Source of the DNA: a virus
Reading direction: 5' to 3' (one strand)
DNA: 64,000 nucleotides
Virus record (IMG/VR): IMGVR_UViG_3300028829_006090
Location: 62,001 to 126,000 of that record
The notes under the pieces were generated by a model that was not told the DNA's origin, made no database searches, and saw nothing but the letters and a program-made list of their open reading frames with translations. A program made the position numbers and the translations under genes. Shown one piece after another: positions 42,108 to 50,929 of the stretch. Positions within the stretch are counted from its first letter, which is position 1; each line of letters starts with the position of its first letter.

Positions 42108-42665
42108 TTATCTAAACTTATTATCGATGATGTTACCAAACACGGTGCCGAGGAACGGCACTGCCTGCCCTACCTCTATCCCCCTATCCTTCCAAGTCCT
42201 ACCGTCTATCTTACCTGTAAGATGTTTTGCTATAGACATGAGCTTGGCCTTTCTAGTAGGGTCCTTTTCAGACGTGGCGGCTTCGGTAAGCACTTGGCGG
42301 CGAGCGATCAGCGCATTTCGGTGCTTTAGATTAGGTGCCCGAGTCCTTGCTTTTTTAGCATTGCCCTCGATATCTCCCTGTAGGATTCCTCTCTGGGAGT
42401 TGATAAAATCTATCTCTTCCTTAGAGATATCTGACGTGGGGTTGCCTAGAACGTAGTCTTTATATTGACCTAAGCTGGATATACCCTTCCGTCTTCCCTG
42501 CATGAGCTCCCCTGCTGCAAGACCAACGCCTGCTCCGACGCCACCTCCAATCAGATACTTGTTGAAGGTCCTATCGGACTCGGGCACGAGCTTGCGGGTT
42601 AGCGCGACTCCGATGACAGCGCCGAGCGGGGTCGTAACTAGTGATGGGTTGATTGGATCCTTCAT
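42108..42665 (-). CDS. Small virion-region protein with Gly-rich membrane segments
   Basis: A 185-residue protein with GGAG before the ATG. It begins with a hydrophobic stretch (TTPLGAVIGVALTRKL), and a second Gly-rich segment (YLIGGGVGAGVGLAAGEL) is followed by a basic, helical C-terminus. It lies between the repeat-rich gene and the polymerase C-terminal gene. One or two membrane-inserting hairpins are plausible. Similar compositions occur in several neighbours, suggesting a group of virion or ejection proteins. Function unknown. Confidence 0.55.
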   Translation of the reverse strand: MKDPINPSLVTTPLGAVIGVALTRKLVPESDRTFNKYLIGGGVGAGVGLAAGELMQGRRKGISSLGQYKDYVLGNPTSDISKEEIDFINSQRGILQGDIEGNAKKARTRAPNLKHRNALIARRQVLTEAATSEKDPTRKAKLMSIAKHLTGKIDGRTWKDRGIEVGQAVPFLGTVFGNIIDNKFR

Positions 42666-42670
42666 CTGGA

Positions 42671-43471
42671 CTACTCCGCGTACTGGCCGAGGGCCCGCAG
42701 TACTTGAATAAGGGCGTTATCTTGGTCGGCGGCCTCTAGCTGCTGCGGCATCTCCGTGGGGACCGGCATGGGCGGCAGTTCTGCCATAGGGGGAAGGGCC
42801 TCTGGCATGGGCATCTCGCCTGCGGGCGGAAGTGCGCTTAGGGAGTCCGGTGTCAGATTAGCGACGCTTGGAGGGAGCGCAGCCTCCCCTCCCTCTGGAA
42901 CTGTCTCCGGAACAGAGACGCCCATGGTATTAGCCATCTGGACAAGCAGAGACTCTAGCTCATCGATGCGGGACTCCAGCTCCTTATTGGTGACTCTGGA
43001 AGATTCCTCCTCCTTTGCAGGGGGCTGGGAGGCAGCGGCGGCCTCGATCAGCATCTGCAGATCCTGTGCCGACAGGGTAACAGGCTGTGCTTCCATGCCT
43101 GCCATCCCGGGATCTCCTGGACCGGCAGCTGGCATACCCATCATACTAGGGTCCATCGGAGGCATCGGCGGTGCGCCGCCCATCATACTAGGATCCATCA
43201 TGCTAGGGTCCATCGGAGGCATCGGCGGTGCGCCGCCCATCATGCTAGGGTCCATCGGAGGCATCGGCGGTGCGCCGCCCATCATACTAGGATCCATCAT
43301 GCTAGGATCCATCGGAGGCATCGGCGGTGCGCCGCCAGCTAGTGCGGGATCCTCTGCAGGTGGCAGGGCACCCATCTGTCCCGGTACTGCTGCTGCTGGC
43401 GCGGGAGCTGGGGGGGCGTATGCCTCCTTGGTTAGGTGCATTACTTTATTTAGTAGGTCTTTATTCAACAT
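42671..43471 (-). CDS. Pro/Met-rich repetitive virion protein
   Basis: A 266-residue protein with a low-complexity middle made of near-identical units built from MGGAPPMPPMDPSMM, coded by tandem DNA repeats at about 43140-43335. Flanks include an N-terminal helix (MLNKDLLNKVMHLTKEA) and a helical C-terminal region (ELESRIDELESLLVQMA). Such Met/Pro-rich spacers are disordered and may be a flexible internal-virion linker. The repeats would allow length variation. No enzyme motif. Confidence 0.55.
   Translation of the reverse strand: MLNKDLLNKVMHLTKEAYAPPAPAPAAAVPGQMGALPPAEDPALAGGAPPMPPMDPSMMDPSMMGGAPPMPPMDPSMMGGAPPMPPMDPSMMDPSMMGGAPPMPPMDPSMMGMPAAGPGDPGMAGMEAQPVTLSAQDLQMLIEAAAASQPPAKEEESSRVTNKELESRIDELESLLVQMANTMGVSVPETVPEGGEAALPPSVANLTPDSLSALPPAGEMPMPEALPPMAELPPMPVPTEMPQQLEAADQDNALIQVLRALGQYAE
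43140..43335 (-). repeat. In-frame tandem repeat coding Met/Pro-rich units
   Basis: Several near-identical units share the + strand core CGGAGGCATCGGCGGTGCG and include variants with or without a second Met-Met-Asp segment. The units are 33 to 48 bases and always multiples of three. Unit count differences would change the protein length without shifting frame. Confidence 0.7.
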
Positions 43472-43511
43472 CGGGATATCTTATGCCTCTTAGGTGATTC
43501 GGATATTGCTA

Positions 43512-44042
43512 TTAATTTGAAGTGTACCCCGATATAAATGCGGAAACATTTATTGTCGGCATTTGAGAAGCGCACTTCCATTTTCTGCGTGCCTTACATA
43601 TTCTCTTATCAGGAGTCTTTGAGCAATCTATATTATGCATCTTGCGCTGTCCATCGGATCTAGCGCAGAAGCTCTTTCTTCTCTTAGACGCCGCGCCCCC
43701 CTTTTTAACTTTACCTGTGACAGGCGCTTTTAAGTTACTGCCTGGGTTTTCTCTCTCGTAAGACTTACGGCCAGCTTCGTTTAGGCCGCCTTCTCTATTC
43801 TGTCCCTTCTTACGAGTCCATGCAGGGCTCTTCTTTTTCTTATCCTTAGCCTCTTTGAATGCTGTCACGAACCTTACAAATTCGTTATCGCTTGAGGCTT
43901 TCTTCGCAAACTCCTCCAACTTATCTTCGGACATGCTGTTGGCGATCTCTTTTACCTTATCTGAAGCGTCCGGGCTCTCTCCTCGCTTATATGCTAGAGC
44001 CGCTCCAAAAAGTTTACGCTGATTTTCAGATTTAGCAGGCAT
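43512..44042 (-). CDS. Small basic virion-associated protein with phage-common repeat motif
   Basis: About 176 residues from ATG 44042 (MPAKSENQRKLFGAAL), which follows GGAGGAGAG. The N-terminal pattern, KSENQRKLFGAALAYKRGE, is common in small phage proteins. The middle reads SPAWTRKKGQNREGGLNEAG and KSYERENPGSNLKAPVTGK, then RRKSFCARSDGQRK and CSKTPDKRICKARRKWKC, typical of a widespread domain with four cysteines and basic residues that could bind DNA or zinc (I recall a DUF6321-like entry, not checked). It ends AFISGYTSN. Confidence 0.55.
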   Translation of the reverse strand: MPAKSENQRKLFGAALAYKRGESPDASDKVKEIANSMSEDKLEEFAKKASSDNEFVRFVTAFKEAKDKKKKSPAWTRKKGQNREGGLNEAGRKSYERENPGSNLKAPVTGKVKKGGAASKRRKSFCARSDGQRKMHNIDCSKTPDKRICKARRKWKCASQMPTINVSAFISGYTSN

Positions 44043-44043
44043 C

Positions 44044-45276
44044 TTACTTCTCTCCTCCATTGAACATATCTCTTGATATCCTTAGCTTAGATCCTGGGTC
44101 GTATCCGGGAAAATCTTCTCTCCGGCTGTTTATACCCACTGCATCTGCCAAGGACTGTACGAATGTGTTGGAGTTTACTCCTCGGCCTAGAATGTTCTTC
44201 CATATGGGTGGGTACATGTAGGGATTCTCCCTTTCGTTATATCTGTAGGCTTCCCCAGCCTTTAGTACTTTACTTATGATGTCGTCGGTGCTCTTCCCTT
44301 GGTTGACAGATCTGCTGATGTGCGTCTCCCAGAACTTAGGTAACTTGGGATTCTCCTGTGTTGAGAAGTACTCTCGAAAAGCCTTTACATCGTTTCCGTA
44401 GTTCCTATGGTACCGGAGCCTGCGTCTGCTGAAGAAACTAGGTTTAACATTGTATGCTCCTACTATGATGGCAGGAGTGTCTCCGTACTTATCTACCGCA
44501 TTGCCGAATCTATTGGGATCTTGTGGAACCAATATGAAGAACTGGTGTCTGCCTATAGGGGCCTTGCCGACGCCTGTGTCCATAGCGACTCTTCTCGATC
44601 CTATGTATATGCCGGGATTAAGGTTCTTGCTGTGTACTAGTTCCTTGCCTTTCTTCTTCGCCGCAGACTTGAATAGCTTCGTAGGCAGGCGGATGTCGTT
44701 CCCTATATCGCCCTTGGGGAAATCCTGCCTGCGCTTATCTATGCCTGCCACGTCGGCTAAGGTCTGTGCGAAGGTGTTAGAGTTAGGCCGCATTCCGAGG
44801 AGATTGGGAGCGAGGGCCGGGTAATACACTGGGCGCTTCGCTGTAGATTTCTCGTACGCCTTGCCTGCAGTCAGCATCCTACGGATAGTGTCGTCAATAT
44901 CTTTCTTTGGGATAATGGGCCGGCTCAGTACGGGCTTCCAAAAGGCCTTAGACTTGGGGCTGCCTGAGTGTGTGTCTGTGTACTCTCGGATGGCTGCTAG
45001 ATCGTCTGGCTCGTTCTGTCGGTACTTGAGACGGGGCCTGGATAGGACCCTTTCCCCCGGGACCCGGTATCCTCCGACCAATATTCCGCGATTGCCGTTG
45101 CCTAGATCGACGTCCAGTCCTTTGAACTTCTCGGGCTTATTAGGCACCATCACGAAGAATTGGTGGCGGAAGTAGGAGGGGTTCGCCGGGCTGTTCGCAT
45201 TGGCTACTCGGCGCGTGCCTAGGTATATGCCTGGAGCAAGCGTTCCGGTTTCTATGAGTTTATCTTGCTGCTTCAT
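44044..45276 (-). CDS. Tandem-duplicated protein, possible papain/NlpC-like fold
   Basis: A 410-residue protein made of two homologous halves of about 190 residues. Both halves contain GIYLGTRRVA-type starts, a RHQFFVMVP or RHQFFILVP strand, a segment around LSRPRLKYRQ or FSRRRLRYHR, and a closing NSNTFAQTLADVAGI or NSNTFVQSLADAVGI followed by DFP. The NSN-T-F pattern resembles the helix that carries the catalytic residue in some papain/NlpC-like domains, but with serine where a cysteine would be expected. Catalytic activity is therefore doubtful. It is next to the polymerase gene in the virion block. Confidence 0.55.
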   Translation of the reverse strand: MKQQDKLIETGTLAPGIYLGTRRVANANSPANPSYFRHQFFVMVPNKPEKFKGLDVDLGNGNRGILVGGYRVPGERVLSRPRLKYRQNEPDDLAAIREYTDTHSGSPKSKAFWKPVLSRPIIPKKDIDDTIRRMLTAGKAYEKSTAKRPVYYPALAPNLLGMRPNSNTFAQTLADVAGIDKRRQDFPKGDIGNDIRLPTKLFKSAAKKKGKELVHSKNLNPGIYIGSRRVAMDTGVGKAPIGRHQFFILVPQDPNRFGNAVDKYGDTPAIIVGAYNVKPSFFSRRRLRYHRNYGNDVKAFREYFSTQENPKLPKFWETHISRSVNQGKSTDDIISKVLKAGEAYRYNERENPYMYPPIWKNILGRGVNSNTFVQSLADAVGINSRREDFPGYDPGSKLRISRDMFNGGEK

Positions 45277-45283
45277 ATGTCTA

Positions 45284-48200
45284 CTATTCCAGTATGGTGA
45301 TGGGGTCGTCTATTGCTATCTTACCTGACCTATACGCCTTTCTTGCATCGGCCACGGTATTGAATACAGCGGCTGTCTTATCTGCAGGAGCCTTGGTAGC
45401 TAGATATAGCCCCTGCAGATATTCATTGGAAAGCTTATACGATGCCTGTCCTGATCGGGCGGAGATTAGATTGCGGTCCGGCATCATGCGGTCGACCACT
45501 TGGGATACCGCCTCGTCCGAGACAGGAACGGTGAATGACGCTGTGTCTCCGTCATAGTCCATGGCGAATGGCCCTACAATGGCCGGAGGCACTTGGACGG
45601 TAGATCCTTTTACGAGTACCGGCCAGAATCCCATGACACTGTACTTGTGTAAGGTAGGCGCCCGATTTAAGATGACAGGGCGCTTGGTGATAACAGACTG
45701 CAACGACTTGTACGCTAGGGGTGAGTGATCTTTGACCGCTGTTGCAGCCTCTGTGGCAGGGACGCCCTGTCGCACAAGGTCTCGGATAACAAACGGCTCG
45801 TATAGATTCCAAGCAAGCTTCTCTGGGATGCCCGCTTGGTTGAGTAGAAGGGACGGATTAGGTGCGACTACGCCTAGTCCCGACATATCGATATTAGTCC
45901 CTAGAACTCGGCGCTGAATGAAGCCTGTCTTCGGACTTCCTTTTCCGAATATGTGCGAAAGGATGCCCTTTACGTTCTTCTGTACGAGCTGATCCTTCTT
46001 CGGATCGGATACACCGATGAGAGCCTTGTAGCTATCCCATAGATCTCTTCGAGCATCGTTACGCATATCTGCCGGTAGTCCCTCTGTCTCGTTATAGTCG
46101 GAGATAGACTCCACTAGAGACTTATACAGGTAGTTCGGGTCGGCCACCATCGTCATCCCTCCCTGTGCTGATATAGGACGGAACCGAGGCGGAAGTACCG
46201 GAACTCGGGTCATCATGAAGTCCGATGGCTTCACCTTGTTAGTTTCGAAAGCATGTAGGAATCGGAACTTTTTTACAGCATCGTCGCGCTTAGATCTGAT
46301 GCCGTGCTTTATCTCGTGCAGCGCCTTGGCCTTTTCTGCCTTGACGTCGATTCTACCTAGCTTGTCGGCTAGAGCGTCCTCTCCGGAGGCCACTAAATCC
46401 TCCATCTCGGTTCTTTTTAGGCCCAATATACGCCGTATAGGGTCTACCATGATAGGGTTAGGCATGGCCGTAGGGAGGTCAATGTATGCCCATCTGTCGC
46501 CGTTAGCCGAGCTTCCGGTAGCGTCGGGGTCAAATAGGCCTCCTGGGATGGGCTTAAGACCTTTTGCTGTATATGTATCACCGGTAGAGATCTTTCTATT
46601 TCCGGTAAGGTCTTTTGCCTGTTGGTTGGTCATAGAGAATATGTCGTCGGAGAACGCGCCTTCCGACAGATGTACTCCGCCTGCTCTGAGGAGGTCCTTA
46701 AACTTCTCGTAGACTAGCGGAGTCTTCGGCATGGTAGGGGTCTGTCCCAGCTTCAGCTGACGCCAGAACATATCGTTCTTCTGCCCCTTGATGAGCTTCA
46801 TGTCCTTGAGGACCTCTGTCGCCCCGTGTGCTAAAAGAGCCTCTTGGTACATCTTGCCTAGGTGTTTAGCGCCTGTCTTGCCTCCCTTGGCCGGCTGGTC
46901 CTCTGCTGTGTACTTAGCCTGTGATCTGGACTTGCCTTTACCTTCGGACGTATGCTGCATCTTGTAGAAGTACGTCACTCCGGTAAATATCTGGGGGATC
47001 TTCTTCCCGGTTCTCGGATCTACTAGGTCCTCTCTATCGGATAGTCTATTCTTCTGGAGCTCGCTATGGGTGAACTCTATCATGTCTTCGTCTGAGAATC
47101 CCGGTAAGACGTAGGGCTTGCCTGTCTTCTCTGCGATCTTGCCTAGCTGGGCCTCTAGCTTCTGTGCCGGGTTAGTTCTGCTGACTACTCCCAGGGGAGA
47201 CAGTATGACGTCCATCTTTCTGCCCTTAGGGTCCGTCGGCATCTCAGAGTCCTTGATCACCTTAGAGATTACGCCCTTGCCGCCGTGCCGCATGGCCAGT
47301 TTATCTCCTACGCCCATGGGTATGTTCGTACGGACATTGATGTAGTACTGCTCTTTGCCTTCGGTCGCGTCTGTGACTACTCCGGGGTGTCTCTTCTCCC
47401 ACAGCACTGCCTTGTTGGAGCGCATGCGGCGGCCAAGGGATCCACCGGCATGCGGATCCTGCTCGGACATCGCCAGAGCAAGCGGATCTCCATATCGTAC
47501 GACCGATCCGGGCTTTATCATCCCCGTCGTTTCGTCGATCTTAGCGAGCTGCTCTTTATTGAAGGCGGCGGGGAAATTAGCTCTGAACTTATCCTTAGAG
47601 ACAGACAGGTCCTTTTCCTTCTTGAACTTAGCATGATACATATGCTCTGACGTGAGCTTCTTAGCTGCCGTCTCGGATATAACAATGGCATCCTCGAACA
47701 CCAGTCCGTCATAGTTCCAGTACGCTACGCGGAGATTAGTCCCGAGGGCCGCTACTCCCTTATCGCTGGTGAAGTTACTGGCTGCGAGCATGTCGCCCTT
47801 CTTCACCTTGTCTCCGGCCTTTACTAGGGCCTTGTTGCGGATGTACGTGGATCGGGCATACGGAAAGTTCTCGTACAGATCCACGGATCCCTCGGATCCG
47901 TCCGCATAGGTTAGGTCTACTCTATTCTTGCGGACGGCCTTAACTGTGGCGTCCCTAGAGGCGCGCACTGCTCCGAGATGGCCGCCTATGCGTCTCTCCA
48001 TGCTGGTGCCGCTTCCGGGATCGGTAGTTCTTACTAGCGGAGCCTCTCTGCTCACCAGAGGAAGTGCCTGGGGCCCAAATTTCGAGCCCATTAATAAACG
48101 CATTCCCTTATCTCCGGATTTCAGAGGAACCAGGTTAGCCCCATCGCTAAACATATCATCGTTGTTCGGTACGACGTAATCGATGTCTTCACGCTTTACC

Positions 48201-49732
48201 CATGCCATGCCCTTATTAGGCACCATCGCAATTACGTAGGGGTCTGTGTTCTTCTGGAATCCCGGCCATGTCAGGTTCTTTCTAGCGGCCTCTCGGATCC
48301 CTACCCACTTCTCCTTACCTGTACGGGCATCTATGAATTTAGAGTACAGCTGACGGTCGGGGCCTCTACGTACGTTGCGCGACATCTTCATATCTACGCC
48401 GATCTTTAAGCTTTCCGGAGCACGAACTGGATCAATGTAATTCAGGTACGTGGGCTGTACGCCTCGGGCCTCTTTAGGGACAACATCTACGCTAGTCATC
48501 GCGCCCTCGCCTAGGCGTAAGATCCGCTGGTTCTGGTCGTACATGTCTAGCGGATTGATCTCTTCGATGGGCTGAGCCATCCCTGAGCTGACAAACAGAT
48601 GCTGTACGTGTTTATCGAGAGGGGCGGTAGGTACTGCAGATATGTCTCCGTTCTTCTTTGAGACTTTCCATAGGATCTGTCGCAGCACTCCGTTCTGGTC
48701 GTTGGCTACCTTGTCACTAAGGAAGTCCGATATATCCCAGACGTCCTGGAACTCTAACGAATCCCTACTGTCGGAGTCTTCGTCTCCTTTGGCAACCCGC
48801 AGGATCTTCCCGGTAGCCGACATAATAGCCTCTGGAGAAGCGTTGGTGTGATCCTCTCCGAGAGTAACCCTAGTGACCCGGGGGTTGAGTCCGATTTTAC
48901 CGAACTCTTCAGTAAGTCCTTCCCGGACCGTGTCGTTGTATAGGGAGGACACTGTCGACCCTGTCTTCTGCTGTAAGAGCTGTGCAACTACAGGCCCTGC
49001 CTTGGCGTCCAGTGCTATGGGCGCTGCCGGTGCATCTGGCTCTGGGGCAACTGCGAATCCTTTTAGGAAGTTGACTGCGTAGGGAGACTTCTCTAAGGTC
49101 CTGTTCTTCTCCGCGATGTCTTTTCCCCACTGCGCCTCGATATCTTCGTGCTGCTTACCCATGGCCCGGAGGATAGGATATAGCGGAAGCTTACGGTTCT
49201 TATACTTCATGTAGAAGAAAGACGTCGACGGCTCCATGTATATACGGAAAGAGGGCCCGGACCGTGGAATAGCGTTGAACTGGGCCTCTATGTTCGAGTC
49301 ATCCGTTACGCGCGTGTATATTCCTGAGTTGAGACGAAGCTGCTTCGCTACAGTGTATTCCGTGCCGTTACGTACGTACGTGCCTCTGTCTGTAAGGTAC
49401 GGCACGTTTATGATAGTCTTCCGGCCAGTTCTGCCTAGCGACTTGCCTGTCTCCTTATCGATAACCTCCCACCGACCTGTCACCTTATCGCTAAGTGTCC
49501 GGCCCTCTAGGATCGCGTCCTTCTGCTGGGACAGCGAGTATCTACCTTTAGGCTTAGCGTACGCGACGTCTGTGGCCTTTAGCATGTATCTGTCGTTTTC
49601 GGAAAACGCTGATTGCTCTACTGAAGACAGGACCTTCTTTCGAAGATCGGTTCGTACTGAATCGTAGTCCGTATAATTTAGGAGACCGGTACCATCTGAG
49701 AAGTCCGGAGCAGGAGAAGGCATCTCAGGCAT
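45284..49732 (-). CDS. RNA polymerase beta/beta-prime N-terminal fusion subunit
   Basis: A 1482-residue protein. The beta part has VPYLTDRGTYVRNGTEYTV near residue 95, a Rif-region-like stretch INPLDMYDQNQRILRLGEG near residue 390 and the catalytic block DKLAMRHGGKGVISK near residue 805, with PLGVVSRTNPAQKLEAQLG after it. A junction near residue 1110 leads directly to the beta-prime start PIPGGLFDPDATG, without the usual gene break, and the zinc cysteines of beta-prime site 1 are absent. The catalytic loop is FAMDYDGDTASF (bacterial NADFDGD), and RAPTLH is kept. It ends at AYRSGKIAIDDPI, where the second gene takes over. No alpha or omega gene is visible here. Confidence 0.93.
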   Translation of the reverse strand: MPEMPSPAPDFSDGTGLLNYTDYDSVRTDLRKKVLSSVEQSAFSENDRYMLKATDVAYAKPKGRYSLSQQKDAILEGRTLSDKVTGRWEVIDKETGKSLGRTGRKTIINVPYLTDRGTYVRNGTEYTVAKQLRLNSGIYTRVTDDSNIEAQFNAIPRSGPSFRIYMEPSTSFFYMKYKNRKLPLYPILRAMGKQHEDIEAQWGKDIAEKNRTLEKSPYAVNFLKGFAVAPEPDAPAAPIALDAKAGPVVAQLLQQKTGSTVSSLYNDTVREGLTEEFGKIGLNPRVTRVTLGEDHTNASPEAIMSATGKILRVAKGDEDSDSRDSLEFQDVWDISDFLSDKVANDQNGVLRQILWKVSKKNGDISAVPTAPLDKHVQHLFVSSGMAQPIEEINPLDMYDQNQRILRLGEGAMTSVDVVPKEARGVQPTYLNYIDPVRAPESLKIGVDMKMSRNVRRGPDRQLYSKFIDARTGKEKWVGIREAARKNLTWPGFQKNTDPYVIAMVPNKGMAWVKREDIDYVVPNNDDMFSDGANLVPLKSGDKGMRLLMGSKFGPQALPLVSREAPLVRTTDPGSGTSMERRIGGHLGAVRASRDATVKAVRKNRVDLTYADGSEGSVDLYENFPYARSTYIRNKALVKAGDKVKKGDMLAASNFTSDKGVAALGTNLRVAYWNYDGLVFEDAIVISETAAKKLTSEHMYHAKFKKEKDLSVSKDKFRANFPAAFNKEQLAKIDETTGMIKPGSVVRYGDPLALAMSEQDPHAGGSLGRRMRSNKAVLWEKRHPGVVTDATEGKEQYYINVRTNIPMGVGDKLAMRHGGKGVISKVIKDSEMPTDPKGRKMDVILSPLGVVSRTNPAQKLEAQLGKIAEKTGKPYVLPGFSDEDMIEFTHSELQKNRLSDREDLVDPRTGKKIPQIFTGVTYFYKMQHTSEGKGKSRSQAKYTAEDQPAKGGKTGAKHLGKMYQEALLAHGATEVLKDMKLIKGQKNDMFWRQLKLGQTPTMPKTPLVYEKFKDLLRAGGVHLSEGAFSDDIFSMTNQQAKDLTGNRKISTGDTYTAKGLKPIPGGLFDPDATGSSANGDRWAYIDLPTAMPNPIMVDPIRRILGLKRTEMEDLVASGEDALADKLGRIDVKAEKAKALHEIKHGIRSKRDDAVKKFRFLHAFETNKVKPSDFMMTRVPVLPPRFRPISAQGGMTMVADPNYLYKSLVESISDYNETEGLPADMRNDARRDLWDSYKALIGVSDPKKDQLVQKNVKGILSHIFGKGSPKTGFIQRRVLGTNIDMSGLGVVAPNPSLLLNQAGIPEKLAWNLYEPFVIRDLVRQGVPATEAATAVKDHSPLAYKSLQSVITKRPVILNRAPTLHKYSVMGFWPVLVKGSTVQVPPAIVGPFAMDYDGDTASFTVPVSDEAVSQVVDRMMPDRNLISARSGQASYKLSNEYLQGLYLATKAPADKTAAVFNTVADARKAYRSGKIAIDDPITILE

Positions 49733-49739
49733 GAGTTAT

Positions 49740-50825
49740 CTACGCTCCCATTAACTCTGAGTACAAATCCTGCGATGCGGTGTCGCCTAGTTCGGAGGGA
49801 ATTAGAGACTGTCCTTTATCCGCGGCCGCGATGGCGGCCCGTCCTGTCGGTATTGCCGTATGTATGCTCTCCTTCTTTACTGCTCCTGCCTCGGATGAGG
49901 AGGGGACCTCGGGAAGATCTGACGCGTCCAGGATGACGGGAGCGCCTGTCTGCTTCTGCCGAGAGCTCATGAGCTTTTTCAGATCCTTCATACGTCCTCG
50001 AGCGGGATCTTGCTTGTCGGAGTAGGTCTTCATAGCCTTATAAGAGAACGCAAATGCGAACGTAGCCCACAGCCACCAGAAATTAGCTACCGCTTGTGGG
50101 TACCGGGTCGGGGATGTTAGTGTATCGCCTATAGACGGGTTCTGTTTTTCTATATCCGCTGCGTGGATAGTGTCTGCTGCCTTCTTCTGGCTGCCCATTC
50201 CCTTTACGCGCTCGTACTCTTCGTGGATCATCTTATCGACTTTGTTTTTAGTACTGGCGATGCTTGTGTCTAGCTGCTCTCGACGCTGGGCGTCCTCAGC
50301 ATAGTCCGCAAGGCGCCATCCGCCCGCAGTCGCTGCAAATACGGCAGCCGTGGCTAGGGCCAGATGAGCCGGATCGTGCTTACCGGAGGATATGTCGTCC
50401 AGGAATCGGCCTGTTGTACCTGCTACGCCTTGTAAGAGTCCACTAGCCTCCTTCTGCCCTTCGCCTAAGAGGCGGTCCTCTAAGGCCTCCTCCTCTTCCA
50501 GATCAGCAGCGTCGGGGTCGATAGTAAATGTTGGATACTTGCCTGAAGAGTAGGCCTTAGCGTCTGCTCTCCTTCTCTGCAGCTCCTGGTTGATTCCGAG
50601 CTCTTCAGCCTCTTTTAGCTTGTGTAGCTTGCGAAGTACGAACGCGAGTCCGCCGTAGCCTATGCCTAGGCCTCCTGCATGCAGGAGGGCCTTCTTTGTC
50701 GGACTCGCGTCCGGGGAGACTATAGTCCGATCGAAGGCGACGGGATTGAAAAAAGTATTGAGGACGCGGGCCATGTCGTCCTTGGCCGCCTTCTTTTGCG
50801 TATCGGTATTAGAGTCTGTAGGCAT
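49740..50825 (-). CDS. Membrane-segment-containing virion-region protein
   Basis: A 361-residue protein with several hydrophobic stretches (LGIGYGGLAFVLRKL, LALATAAVFAATAGGW, FWWLWATFAFAFSYKAM) separated by charged linkers. K-x-A-(S/A) contexts (GQKEASGLLQG, SQKKAADTIHA) are present. Its position between the polymerase fusion gene and the small Gly/Ala proteins suggests a membrane-active ejection protein, although no family is recognised. The long intergenic gap before it (50826-50929) contains the palindrome. Confidence 0.55.
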   Translation of the reverse strand: MPTDSNTDTQKKAAKDDMARVLNTFFNPVAFDRTIVSPDASPTKKALLHAGGLGIGYGGLAFVLRKLHKLKEAEELGINQELQRRRADAKAYSSGKYPTFTIDPDAADLEEEEALEDRLLGEGQKEASGLLQGVAGTTGRFLDDISSGKHDPAHLALATAAVFAATAGGWRLADYAEDAQRREQLDTSIASTKNKVDKMIHEEYERVKGMGSQKKAADTIHAADIEKQNPSIGDTLTSPTRYPQAVANFWWLWATFAFAFSYKAMKTYSDKQDPARGRMKDLKKLMSSRQKQTGAPVILDASDLPEVPSSSEAGAVKKESIHTAIPTGRAAIAAADKGQSLIPSELGDTASQDLYSELMGA

Positions 50826-50894
50826 TCTATGGGCTCTCGGTATCGTATATGAATGTTGAAAGGAGTTCGGGGCTGCACTGCCCTATGTCTAACA

Positions 50895-50910
50895 TAGAAC
50901 ACGTATGCTA
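50895..50910 (-). promoter_or_regulatory. 16-bp near-palindrome TAGAACACGTATGCTA
   Basis: One mismatch from a perfect inverted repeat around TACGTG/CACGTA. It lies in the largest gap inside the virion block, about 70-85 bases upstream of the 50825 start and downstream of the 50930 stop. It belongs to the same motif family as the four other junction palindromes. This copy precedes the block that leads into the polymerase gene. Confidence 0.45.
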
Positions 50911-50929
50911 AATTGTAACCGATGTATGT

